26,064 bases of DNA from NCBI GenBank assembly GCA_947451445.1, contig CANFZJ010000008.1, forward strand, positions 1 to 26,064. Reading direction: 5' to 3'. Under the pieces are notes generated by a model. That model saw only the letters and a list, made by a program, of their open reading frames with translations. It searched no databases and was not told where the DNA came from. This DNA comes from Comamonadaceae bacterium. GTDB taxonomy: Bacteria > Pseudomonadota > Gammaproteobacteria > Burkholderiales > Burkholderiaceae_C. This document shows positions 6,582 through 14,066 of the stretch, piece after piece (position 1 is the first letter of the stretch; each line of letters opens with the position of its first letter). A program made the translations under genes and the position numbers.

Positions 6582-8330
6582 ATGACGGTTTTTGCTGGCG
6601 CATATTGCCTGGACCCCCACCAAGAAGTTCCCCCGACGCTGAAAGCGGCCCTGCAAACCCATCTGCGCAGCGTACAAGACGCCCGTGGCCACTGGCATTT
6701 GCATGACCGGCCGCAGATTTTTCTCGCCAAATGGGATTCGGGGGCTTTCCATGAAACGGCATGGGCGCTGGACCCCGATGGTGCCGTCAGCACCTTGGTA
6801 GGCGACCCGCTGTTGACGGCACCCGGCGAACGCATGGACAGAGGGCTGCAGTTGTCTCGCCTGGTCCATGGCAGCGGTTTCAATACCGCAGCCTTGGCGC
6901 AAACCCGTGGCGCATTCTCCGTCGTCCATTATGAAAATGCGGGCCACCGGCTGCATCTGGCCACCGATATGGTGGGGCTGCGCTCGGTGTACTACACGGT
7001 ACAAAACGGGGTTTTTATCTTTGCGTCGGCCCTGCGCATTCTGGAATCGATTGGCTGGATTCAAAAAACACCCTCCACCGTCGGCATGGTGGAACACAGT
7101 ATTTTTGGCTTTCCACTGGCCGAACGGACCCCTTACGAAGGCATCTTCCTGCTGCGCGAATGCCAGACGGTGCAGGTGGACGGCCAGGGCGTACACCTGG
7201 ACAGCTACTACGACTGGACTACTGCCGTCCCCAGCGCCAGTACGCCCGAGACCGCCGCCCAGGCTATTTATGACGCGTTCCAAGAGGCCATCCACATCCG
7301 CGCAGGAGGCGACCGCAATGTCTACGCCTTTTTAAGCGGCGGCATGGATTCGCGGGCCATTGTGGGTTCACTGCTGCACCAGGGCTGCCAGGTGGAAGCC
7401 CTGAATTTCTCGCCCGACGCCTCGCAAGACCAGGCCTATGCACGCGCCCTGGCAGAGGTCGCCGGACCGCAATGCCATCTGCATTGCCTGGACCGGGACA
7501 ACGACCCCAATTTTTCGCTGATGGCATGGCGCATCAAGACCCGGCTGGAAAAAGCCACAGACACCCATGTAGACCGCCCGGCGTTTCTCTGGTCGGGCGA
7601 CGGCGGCAGCGTGGGGCTAGGCCATGTGTACATGGACGAGGCCATGCTGGACTGGGCCGACAAAGGCGACCTGCCAGCGGCAGTGGCGCAGTTCTTTGCC
7701 CTCAACCGCCTGGCGCTGCCCTGGGGCGTGCTCCGTGCCACGGCCCGCCAAGCGCTGCCCCAGATGGTGGCCGACCACGTTTTGGCCGAGGTCAACCGCT
7801 ACCCCCGCGCAGACCAGGGCCGTCGGCTGTACCTGTTTTTGCTGTTCAACGACCAGCGCCGCCATTTGTTCAAGCACTTCGAAACCATTGACCAGCACGG
7901 CCTGGAGTTTTTGCTGCCGTTTTACGACACCCGGTTTCTGCAGCTGGTGGCCGACACCCCAGCGCGCTGGGGCGTGCTGCACAAGCTGTATGCGCTGTGG
8001 TTTGAGCACCTGCCCGCGTTCACCCGCGCCTGCCCCTGGCAAACCTACCCGGGGCATGTGCCCTGCCCGGTTGCGGGCGACCAGACGTTGAGCTACCAGT
8101 GGGCCAGCCGCACCGAGGTGTTCAAAAGCGGCTTTGCCACCCGGCTGGACTTTGCCCGCCGCCTGTGCAGTGCGGCATGGCACCCCAGTGTGCCCCGCTA
8201 TTTCTCCAAGACCCGGCTGGTGTTGGCCGCCACGCTGCATGCACTGGGCTTGCGCGACAGCCGGCATGTGCTGGCGTGTCTGCACACCTTCCAACAACAA
8301 AACGCCCGGGTGCCCACGCCCTCCACCTGA
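6582..8330 (+). CDS. Asparagine-synthase-like protein without the N-terminal Cys
   Basis: This 582-residue protein has the two-part architecture of asparagine synthase: a class II amidotransferase-like N-terminal domain (about 1-205) and an ATP-pyrophosphatase synthetase domain with the PP-loop SGGMDS (252-257). Asparagine synthases begin Met-Cys, where Cys is the glutaminase nucleophile. This protein begins MTVFAGAYCLD, so the nucleophile is absent and glutamine use is unlikely. The later motif SGDGGSVGLGHVY (338-350) lacks the acidic pair normally seen in SG(D/E)GxDE. The protein may therefore activate a carboxylate by adenylation and join it to ammonia or another amine, as beta-lactam synthetases and lasso peptide cyclases do. 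That is inference. It follows the flippase gene in the same direction across a palindromic element and precedes the carbonic anhydrase gene by 7 bp, suggesting co-transcription with that gene. Confidence 0.8.
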   Translation: MTVFAGAYCLDPHQEVPPTLKAALQTHLRSVQDARGHWHLHDRPQIFLAKWDSGAFHETAWALDPDGAVSTLVGDPLLTAPGERMDRGLQLSRLVHGSGFNTAALAQTRGAFSVVHYENAGHRLHLATDMVGLRSVYYTVQNGVFIFASALRILESIGWIQKTPSTVGMVEHSIFGFPLAERTPYEGIFLLRECQTVQVDGQGVHLDSYYDWTTAVPSASTPETAAQAIYDAFQEAIHIRAGGDRNVYAFLSGGMDSRAIVGSLLHQGCQVEALNFSPDASQDQAYARALAEVAGPQCHLHCLDRDNDPNFSLMAWRIKTRLEKATDTHVDRPAFLWSGDGGSVGLGHVYMDEAMLDWADKGDLPAAVAQFFALNRLALPWGVLRATARQALPQMVADHVLAEVNRYPRADQGRRLYLFLLFNDQRRHLFKHFETIDQHGLEFLLPFYDTRFLQLVADTPARWGVLHKLYALWFEHLPAFTRACPWQTYPGHVPCPVAGDQTLSYQWASRTEVFKSGFATRLDFARRLCSAAWHPSVPRYFSKTRLVLAATLHALGLRDSRHVLACLHTFQQQNARVPTPST

Positions 8331-8337
8331 CCACACC

Positions 8338-8865
8338 ATGCCCCTGACCCCTTACCTCGACACCCACCCCGTGCTGGCCGAACGCACGTTCATCCACAGT
8401 TCCGCCCAGCTCATCGGTGACGTGCAGGTGGGCGCGGACAGCTCGGTCTGGTGCAACACGGTGCTGCGTGGCGATGTGAACCGTATCCGCATCGGGCACA
8501 GCAGCAATATCCAAGACTTGGCGATGGGCCATGTGGCACACAAGAGCGCCAGCAAACCCGACGGCTCGCCGCTGCTGATCGGCAACTACGTGACCATCGG
8601 CCACGCCGTCATCTTGCACGGCTGCAGCATTGGCGACGACTGCCTGGTCGGCATGGGCAGCATCGTGATGGACGACGTGGTCATGCAGCCGCGCTGCATG
8701 CTCGGCGCGGGCAGCCTGGTGTCGCCCGGCAAGGTGCTGGAGAGCGGCCACCTGTACATGGGCCGCCCGGCGGCCAAGGTGCGGGCGCTAACGGACGCCG
8801 AACTGGCCTACCTGCGCTACTCGGCCGAGCACTATGTGCGGGTTAAAAACAACTACACGCTATAA
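8338..8865 (+). CDS. Gamma-carbonic-anhydrase family protein (YrdA/PaaY-like)
   Basis: The 175-residue protein is a left-handed beta-helix of hexapeptide repeats, with the family pattern NTVLRGDVNRIRIG, then GHVAHKS and TIGHAVILHGCSIGDDCLVG (split across residues about 60-110). His residues in GHVAH, TIGHA and LHGC occupy the positions that bind metal in gamma-class carbonic anhydrases. Members are cytoplasmic trimers; many bind Zn or Fe, though carbonic anhydrase activity is not shown for all. The start ATG at 8338 follows the previous stop codon by 7 bp, so the two genes are probably co-transcribed. The last Leu codon and the stop codon lie inside an ATAGC-family repeat. Confidence 0.88.
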   Translation: MPLTPYLDTHPVLAERTFIHSSAQLIGDVQVGADSSVWCNTVLRGDVNRIRIGHSSNIQDLAMGHVAHKSASKPDGSPLLIGNYVTIGHAVILHGCSIGDDCLVGMGSIVMDDVVMQPRCMLGAGSLVSPGKVLESGHLYMGRPAAKVRALTDAELAYLRYSAEHYVRVKNNYTL

Positions 8866-8914
8866 ATAGCATAGCATCTTACGCAGGCGCCATATGTGCT
8901 AGCGGGCTAAAAGG
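8861..8914 (+). repeat. ATAGC-family dispersed repeat, copy B
   Basis: ATAGC is at 8871-8875, CGC at 8882-8884 and TGC-like bases at the same offset as in the other copies. It contains the stop codon of the carbonic anhydrase gene and fills the space to the convergent alr gene. It may serve as a two-way terminator, though its stem is weak. Confidence 0.7.
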
Positions 8915-8923
8915 CTTAGAGTC

Positions 8924-10030
8924 TCAATCCACCACCGTCGGCACGCGCTGGGCCAGGGCGCACATCAGTTCGTAGCCCACAGTACCGGCCTGCTGCGCCA
9001 CCTCGTCAATCGACAGCACAGCCCCATTCGCGGCACGGCCCCACAGGGTCACGCTGCTGCCTGGCCCGGCGTGGGGCACGGGGGCCAGGTCCACGGCCAG
9101 CATGTCCATGCTGACGCGACCCAGAGTGCGGCTGCGCACGCCGTCTACCAGCACCGGGGTGCCGGTGGGGCAGATGCGCGGGTAACCGTCGGCATAGCCG
9201 CAGGCCACCACGCCGATGCGCATGGCCTGGTCGGCCACAAAATTCGAGCCATATCCGACGGTAGCGCCCGGCTGCAGGTCTTGTACCGCTATTATTTTTG
9301 CAGCAAGCGTCATGGCCGGCTGCAGATCCCAGTCGGCGGCGCTGTGGGCCGGGAAGTCAGGCGCGCTGCCGTAGATGGCGATGCCGGGGCGCACCCAATC
9401 GCCCGCGACCTGGTTGGCCAGCGGGCCGTCGCCGGTGTGGCGCAGGGTGGCCGCGCTGTTGGCCACGCTGCGTTCGCCGGGCAGGTCTTGGGTGATGGCG
9501 TTGAACACGGCCATGGCTTCGGCAATGCCACGCGGACCGTCGGCATCGCTGAAGTGGGTGATCAGCGAGATTTCATCCACCTGGGGCAGCAGGTTCAGCC
9601 GGGTCCAGGCGGACCTGTAACGTGCGGGACTGAAGCCCAGCCGGTTCATGCCGGTGTTCATTTTGAGGAAGACGCGGTGCGGCACATTGGTTTTATGGAT
9701 GGCCAGCATGTCGATCTGCGCGTCGCAGTGCACGGTGTGCCACAGGTCCAGGCGTGAGCACAGCTCCAGGTCGCGCTGCTCGAACACACCCTCCAACAGC
9801 AGCACCGGGCCGCGCCAGCCCAGGGCACGCACCCGTGCGGCCTCGTCCAAATCCAGCAGGGCAAAGCCGTCGGCGGCGCGCAAGCCGTCAAATACCCGCT
9901 CGATGCCGTGGCCGTAGGCATTGGCCTTGACGATGGCCCAGACCCGGGCGTCACCGGCTGCGGCGCGGGCACGGGCCAGGTTGTGCTGCAAGGCGGCGGT
10001 ATGGATGGTGGCTTGGATGGGGCGGGGCAT
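8924..10030 (-). CDS. alr: Alanine racemase
   Basis: The 368-residue protein interconverts L- and D-alanine with pyridoxal phosphate, supplying D-alanine for peptidoglycan. The PLP-binding Lys35 lies in VKANAYGHG (34-42), the second catalytic base Tyr260 in TVGYGSNF (257-264), and RIGVVACGYADGYPR (271-285) and GRVSMDM (304-310) are conserved family blocks. Length is normal. It is convergent with the carbonic anhydrase gene and divergent from lplT, with 154 bp between their start codons. A short AT-rich stretch near residue 246 (AAAATAATAGC on the coding strand) differs from the GC-rich style of the gene and was considered as a decayed repeat, but the evidence is weak. Confidence 0.95.
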   Translation of the reverse strand: MPRPIQATIHTAALQHNLARARAAAGDARVWAIVKANAYGHGIERVFDGLRAADGFALLDLDEAARVRALGWRGPVLLLEGVFEQRDLELCSRLDLWHTVHCDAQIDMLAIHKTNVPHRVFLKMNTGMNRLGFSPARYRSAWTRLNLLPQVDEISLITHFSDADGPRGIAEAMAVFNAITQDLPGERSVANSAATLRHTGDGPLANQVAGDWVRPGIAIYGSAPDFPAHSAADWDLQPAMTLAAKIIAVQDLQPGATVGYGSNFVADQAMRIGVVACGYADGYPRICPTGTPVLVDGVRSRTLGRVSMDMLAVDLAPVPHAGPGSSVTLWGRAANGAVLSIDEVAQQAGTVGYELMCALAQRVPTVVD

Positions 10031-10184
10031 GTGGGGTTTACGTGGATATCGGCGGGGGCAGTTAAGGGGCTTTCCGGGATTTTGGCATTGGAGCGCGTGA
10101 TATAACCCGCTGTCTCAGCAGACATGGCCCCCATTACCCTGTATTACCCCGCATCAGCCCCACTGATGCCGCTACAAGAATTCA

Positions 10185-11465
10185 ATGAAGCGCGGTTTCT
10201 TTACCCTCATGTCGGCCCAGTTCTGCTCGTCGCTGGCCGACCAAGCGCTGTTCGTCGCCTCCATCGCCCTGATCCGGGGGGGGCACGGCGCGCAATGGCA
10301 GCAGGCGGCGCTGGTGCCCATGTTTGCCCTGTTCTATGTGATCCTGGCCCCCTGGTTAGGCGCGCTGGCCGACGCCTTTCCCAAGGGCAAGGTGATGCTG
10401 GCCAGCAACAGCATCAAGATGGCGGGCTGCCTGATGATGCTGTTCGGCGTACATCCGCTGGTCGCCACCGCCGTGGTCGGCCTGGGGGCGGCGGCCTACT
10501 CACCCGCCAAATACGGCATCCTGACCGAGATGCTGCCCGCCTCGCAGCTGGTCAAGGCCAATGGCTGGATCGAAGGGCTGACGATTGCCTCCATCATCCT
10601 GGGCGTGCTGTTTGGTGGCCAACTGGTCGGGCCGGTGCTGTCCACCCAGCTGCTGGCATTTGACTTTCCGTTCATCGACACCGGTGTGGATACCGCGCCG
10701 CAGGCCGCCATCAGCGTGCTGATTGCGGTGTATGCGCTGGCCGCCTGGTTCAACACCCGCATTCCCGACACCGGGGTCGAGCTGCGGCCCATGCCGCGCA
10801 ACTTCCTGGCCCTGCTGCCCGACTTCTGGCGCTGCAACTCCCGGCTGTGGAACGACCGCCTGGGCCAGATCACCCTGGCCACCACCACCCTGTTCTGGGG
10901 CGTTAGCGGCAACCTGAAATACATCGTGCTGGCCTGGAGCGCTGCCGCCCTGGGCTACAACATCACCCAGTCCACCAGCCTGCTGGGTGTGGTGGCCATT
11001 GGCACAGCGGTGGGCGCAGTGGCCGCGTCACTGCGCATGCGGCTGGACACTGCCACCAAGGTGATCCCGCTGGGCCTGGCCATGGGCCTGCTGGTGATTT
11101 TGATGAACTTCATCCACAACGTGTGGGTGGCCGTGCCATTCCTGGTGGTGCTGGGCGGCCTGGGCGGCTTCATGGTGGTGCCGATGAACGCACTGCTGCA
11201 GCACCGGGGCCACAATTTGATGGGCGCGGGCCGCTCCATCGCTGTACAGAACTTCAACGAACAGCTGTGCATCCTGGGCCTGGGCGCGTTCTACAGCCTG
11301 TCCACCTGGCTGGGGCTGTCGGCCTTTGCGGCCATCACCAGCTTCGGCGTGGTCGTTGCCGGGTTCATGTGGTTGATCCAGCGCTGGCATGCCCACAACT
11401 GCGTCCAGTACAAGGACGAAGTGGAACACCTGCTGGAACTGGCCCGCACCGATAACACCCACTGA
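10185..11465 (+). CDS. lplT: Lysophospholipid transporter LplT
   Basis: The 426-residue major facilitator permease has about 12 membrane segments and the LplT-typical sequences FCSSLADQALFVASIALI (about 13-30), YSPAKYGILTEMLPASQLVKAN (split, about 105-126) and GGLGGFMVVPMNALLQHRG (about 325-343). LplT brings lysophospholipids across the inner membrane for re-acylation. In enterobacteria it sits beside aas; here it is divergent from alr, an arrangement recalled from related betaproteobacteria. Its stop codon TGA (11463-11465) shares its last base with a 103 bp palindromic element that runs to the start codon of the next gene. Confidence 0.88.
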   Translation: MKRGFFTLMSAQFCSSLADQALFVASIALIRGGHGAQWQQAALVPMFALFYVILAPWLGALADAFPKGKVMLASNSIKMAGCLMMLFGVHPLVATAVVGLGAAAYSPAKYGILTEMLPASQLVKANGWIEGLTIASIILGVLFGGQLVGPVLSTQLLAFDFPFIDTGVDTAPQAAISVLIAVYALAAWFNTRIPDTGVELRPMPRNFLALLPDFWRCNSRLWNDRLGQITLATTTLFWGVSGNLKYIVLAWSAAALGYNITQSTSLLGVVAIGTAVGAVAASLRMRLDTATKVIPLGLAMGLLVILMNFIHNVWVAVPFLVVLGGLGGFMVVPMNALLQHRGHNLMGAGRSIAVQNFNEQLCILGLGAFYSLSTWLGLSAFAAITSFGVVVAGFMWLIQRWHAHNCVQYKDEVEHLLELARTDNTH

Positions 11466-11567
11466 TTTCGTTGCGCATCCAACCCGATATGTCGTTGCTT
11501 CGCCTTGCCGTGCCAAAGCACTGTCTGCGGCTTCGCGCCTAATCTCGGATTGGATGGGTAACGAAAT
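11465..11567. repeat. 103 bp palindromic element between lplT and the EamA gene
   Basis: The ends are inverted repeats of about 24 bases with four mismatches: ATTTCGTTGCGCATCCAA at the left, and at the right the complement of ATTTCGTTACCCATCCAA. A small stem, GTGC-CAAA-GCAC, lies in the centre. The element starts at the last base of the lplT stop codon and ends inside the next ATG (11566-11568). No open reading frame or transposase is present, so it resembles a miniature inverted-repeat element. Confidence 0.7.
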
Positions 11568-12438
11568 GGCGTCCAAAACTTTACCAGCCGTCCTGGCCCT
11601 GCTGCTCAACGCCTGCATCTGGGGCGTGTCCTGGTGGCCGTTTCGCCAACTGCAACACGCCGGGCTGCACCCGCTGTGGTCCACCTGCCTGCTGTACGGC
11701 GTGGCCTTGGTGGGCCTGCTGGTGTGGCGCCCCCAGGCTTGGCGCGGACTCGCCACCCGGCCCGCGTTATGGCTGCTGCTGGCGGCCACCGGACTCACCA
11801 ACGTGTGCTTCAACTGGGCGGTAGCGATTGGCGACGTGGTGCGCGTGGTGCTGCTGTTCTACCTGATGCCCGGCTGGGCCGTGCTGCTGGCCTGGCTGCT
11901 GCTGGGCGAACGCCCCACCCGGGCCGCCCTGCTGCGGCTGGCACTGGCTGTGCTGGGCGTGGCCGTGGTGGTGTGGCCTGCAGACGGCTTTACCACCCGC
12001 GCGGCCTTGTCTGCTGCCGACCTGCTGGCCCTGCTGGGCGGCCTGGCCTTTGCACTGACCAATGTGTTGTTGAAGCGCCAGCACCAGGTGCCGGGTATGG
12101 AACGCATGTGTGCCATGTTTTTAGGCGGCGTGTTGATGGCGGGCAGCACTGCGGCACTGGGGGGACACTGGCAGGTGGTAACGGCGTTGCCCGCGCTGGA
12201 CGGCGGCTGGGCTGCAGGTGTGGCGGTGCTGGGGCTGTTGTTTTTCATCGGCAACATGGGCCTGCAGTACGGTGCGTCCCGCCTGCCCAGCGCCACCACC
12301 GCTATCGTGATGCTGACCGAGGTGGTGTTCGCCAGCGCGTCGTCCATCGCCCTGGGTGCTGCCACGCTGTCGCTGCGCACAGCGGTGGGGGCGGCCTTGG
12401 TTTTGCTGGCGGCACTGTGGGCGGCACGGAGTGATTAA
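11566..12438 (+). CDS. EamA-family (DMT superfamily) permease
   Basis: The 290-residue protein has about ten hydrophobic segments in two homologous halves, the layout of EamA/RhaT-like drug-metabolite transporters. Recognisable parts are the N-terminal LLLNACIWGVSWWPFRQL (about 10-27), FNWAVAIGDVVRVVLLFYLMP in the first half, and the conserved EVVFASASSIALGA near the end. It is probably an exporter of a metabolite in the inner membrane, with unknown substrate. The start ATG at 11566 was chosen because it directly precedes the first membrane segment; an in-frame ATG at 11554 would add four residues. The sequence upstream of the start, including the only purine-rich stretch that could bind the ribosome, belongs to the palindromic element. 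Confidence 0.82.
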   Translation: MASKTLPAVLALLLNACIWGVSWWPFRQLQHAGLHPLWSTCLLYGVALVGLLVWRPQAWRGLATRPALWLLLAATGLTNVCFNWAVAIGDVVRVVLLFYLMPGWAVLLAWLLLGERPTRAALLRLALAVLGVAVVVWPADGFTTRAALSAADLLALLGGLAFALTNVLLKRQHQVPGMERMCAMFLGGVLMAGSTAALGGHWQVVTALPALDGGWAAGVAVLGLLFFIGNMGLQYGASRLPSATTAIVMLTEVVFASASSIALGAATLSLRTAVGAALVLLAALWAARSD

Positions 12439-12448
12439 ATACGGCTCC

Positions 12449-12934
12449 ATGACCACCTCACTCTACGACTTCCACGCCACCAGCATCACCGGCCAGCCGG
12501 TAGCACTGGCCCAGTTTAAAGGCCAGATTTTGCTGGTCGTGAACACCGCCAGCGCTTGTGGCTTCACGCCGCAATTCGCCGGGCTAGAAGCGCTGCACCA
12601 GGCCTACGCCGCGCAGGGTTTGGTGGTGCTGGGCTTTCCGTGCAACCAATTTGGCGGGCAAGACAAGGGCAGTAACGACGAGATCGCCGGGTTTTGCCAG
12701 CTGAACTACGGCGTCAGCTTCCCGATGATGGGCAAGATTGACGTCAACGGTGCGGGTGCGGACCCGCTGTACCAATGGCTCAAGGCGCAAGCTCCCGGGC
12801 TGCTGGGCACCCAGGCCATCAAGTGGAACTTCACCAAGTTTCTGGTCGGGCGGGACGGGCAGGTGTTGAAGCGCTACGCGCCTACCGACACACCGCAGAG
12901 CCTGGTAAAGGACATTACGGCGGCGTTAACGTGA
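12449..12934 (+). CDS. Glutathione peroxidase family protein
   Basis: The 161-residue thioredoxin-fold peroxidase has the family signatures VNTASACGFTPQ with peroxidatic Cys37, LGFPCNQFGGQ with Gln71, and WNFTKFLV with Trp126 and Asn127, which complete the catalytic tetrad. The active residue is Cys, not selenocysteine (the codon is TGT). Cys83 is a candidate resolving residue, so the enzyme may use thioredoxin rather than glutathione, as many bacterial members do. It reduces hydrogen and organic peroxides in the cytoplasm. It starts 10 bp after the permease stop codon and is probably co-transcribed with it. Confidence 0.92.
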   Translation: MTTSLYDFHATSITGQPVALAQFKGQILLVVNTASACGFTPQFAGLEALHQAYAAQGLVVLGFPCNQFGGQDKGSNDEIAGFCQLNYGVSFPMMGKIDVNGAGADPLYQWLKAQAPGLLGTQAIKWNFTKFLVGRDGQVLKRYAPTDTPQSLVKDITAALT

Positions 12935-12942
12935 TGGAACTC

Positions 12943-12978
12943 GCATGCTTCGGGTCGGCTGCACCGCCCGAGCCATGC
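12943..12978. terminator. Hairpin between convergent gpx and azlD
   Basis: GCATGCTTCGGG (12943-12954) and CCCGAGCCATGC (12967-12978) form a 12-base stem with two mismatches and a 12-base loop. It fills the short gap between convergent genes and could terminate transcription from both sides. No T run is seen. Confidence 0.5.
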
Positions 12979-12996
12979 AAGTGAGGGGCTCGGTCA

Positions 12997-13335
12997 TTAC
13001 CAGCCCACACCCAAATGCAGCGGCAGGTAGACCACCATGCCCGCCATGATGGTCAGCAGCACGTCGCGCCGCCAAAAGTACACCGCCGCCCCGGCCACTG
13101 CACCGAACAAGCGGGCGTCCATCCAGGTGGCAACCAGATGGCCTTGGGCCATCACCACCTCGGGCAGCACCACGGCGGACAGCGCGGCAATCGGCGCGTA
13201 CTGCAGGCCGCGCTGGGCCCAGTGCGGCAGACTCCAGGGCTTGTTGGTCAAAAAGAAGAAGCAGCGCGTCAGTACGGTGACCAGGGCCAGCCCGAGGACG
13301 ATGGCAATGGTCCGCAAGTCGCTGTGGCCGTTCAT
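12997..13335 (-). CDS. azlD: AzlD family branched-chain amino acid transport subunit
   Basis: The 112-residue membrane protein has about four hydrophobic segments and the AzlD-typical N-terminal half, VLGLALVTVLTRCFFFL (about 13-29), followed by QYAPIAALSAVVLPE (about 45-59). AzlD is the small subunit of the AzlCD exporter of branched-chain amino acids and azaleucine. The ATG overlaps the azlC stop codon in an ATGA arrangement (13332-13335), which implies translational coupling and supports the pairing. Confidence 0.85.
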   Translation of the reverse strand: MNGHSDLRTIAIVLGLALVTVLTRCFFFLTNKPWSLPHWAQRGLQYAPIAALSAVVLPEVVMAQGHLVATWMDARLFGAVAGAAVYFWRRDVLLTIMAGMVVYLPLHLGVGW

Positions 13336-14066
13336 GCGGCACGCTCCGGCGCGGCGGGACGCAGCTTTTCAGCCCCCAGGCACACCCCTACCGCCATCGC
13401 GATGGCCACCACGATATTCAGCTTGAACGGCAAGGCGTAGGCCACCACGGCGGCGGTGGATGCCACCGCGCACGACAGCACACGCAACCGGGTCGAGGCC
13501 AGCGAACACAAGATGCCGATCAGGCACAAAATGCCCGCAAAACCCAGTCCCCAGGCGGTGGGAATGAAGTTGGCCATCACCACGCCCACCACGCTGGCGG
13601 CCATCCAGCTGCACCAGGTGACGCAGCAATTGCCCGCCAAATAAGCCTCTTGGGCGAGGCGACCGGCGTCGTCTTGCGCTGGCTGTGCAAAACGCCGGGT
13701 GAACAGCACATAGGTCATGTCGGTGGTCAGGTAGCCGTGGGTAATGCGCTCCAGCCAGGGCAGGTGCATCAAATACGGCCGCAAATGCAGGCTGAACACC
13801 ACGAAGCGCAGGTTGACGCAAAAAGCCGTGGCCAGCACCACCCAGGCCGGAGCGCCCGCCACCAGCAGCGGCACCGCCGCCAACTGAGAACTGCCGGCGT
13901 AGACGGTAAACGTCATCAGCAGCGCCTCAAACGTGCTCATACCTGCTTTGGCCATGGCCACGCCGGTCATCAAGCCCCAGGCTGCCAGGCCAGGCGCGTT
14001 GGAGAAGGTCTCGATCGCACCGACACGGAACTCGGGGTGGCGGAGATAGGCACGCTTGAGAAACAT
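13332..14066 (-). CDS. azlC: AzlC family branched-chain amino acid permease
   Basis: This 244-residue membrane protein is the large subunit of an AzlCD-type exporter. Family features include the N-terminal segment AWGLMTGVAMAKAGMS, AGSSQLAAVPLLVAGAP (about 56-72) and NLRFVVFSLHLRPYL (about 84-98). Length is normal. Its ATG overlaps the fmt stop codon by one base (TGATG at 14064-14068), placing it in the def-fmt operon, and azlD overlaps its own end. Why an amino acid exporter is coupled to formylation genes is not clear; it may simply be a co-transcribed passenger. Confidence 0.88.
   Translation of the reverse strand: MFLKRAYLRHPEFRVGAIETFSNAPGLAAWGLMTGVAMAKAGMSTFEALLMTFTVYAGSSQLAAVPLLVAGAPAWVVLATAFCVNLRFVVFSLHLRPYLMHLPWLERITHGYLTTDMTYVLFTRRFAQPAQDDAGRLAQEAYLAGNCCVTWCSWMAASVVGVVMANFIPTAWGLGFAGILCLIGILCSLASTRLRVLSCAVASTAAVVAYALPFKLNIVVAIAMAVGVCLGAEKLRPAAPERAA

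Noticed and set aside
6488..8330. Lasso peptide or beta-lactam gene cluster around the asparagine-synthase-like gene
   Set aside because: No precursor peptide, PqqD-like leader-binding protein or transglutaminase-type protease gene is seen nearby; only the flippase and a carbonic anhydrase family gene flank it.
9265..9310. Possible sixth ATAGC-family copy inside alr
   Set aside because: The coding strand has AATAATAGC and a GCGCTA at the expected later offset, but the CGC at position 12 is missing, and the protein sequence there is normal for alanine racemase.
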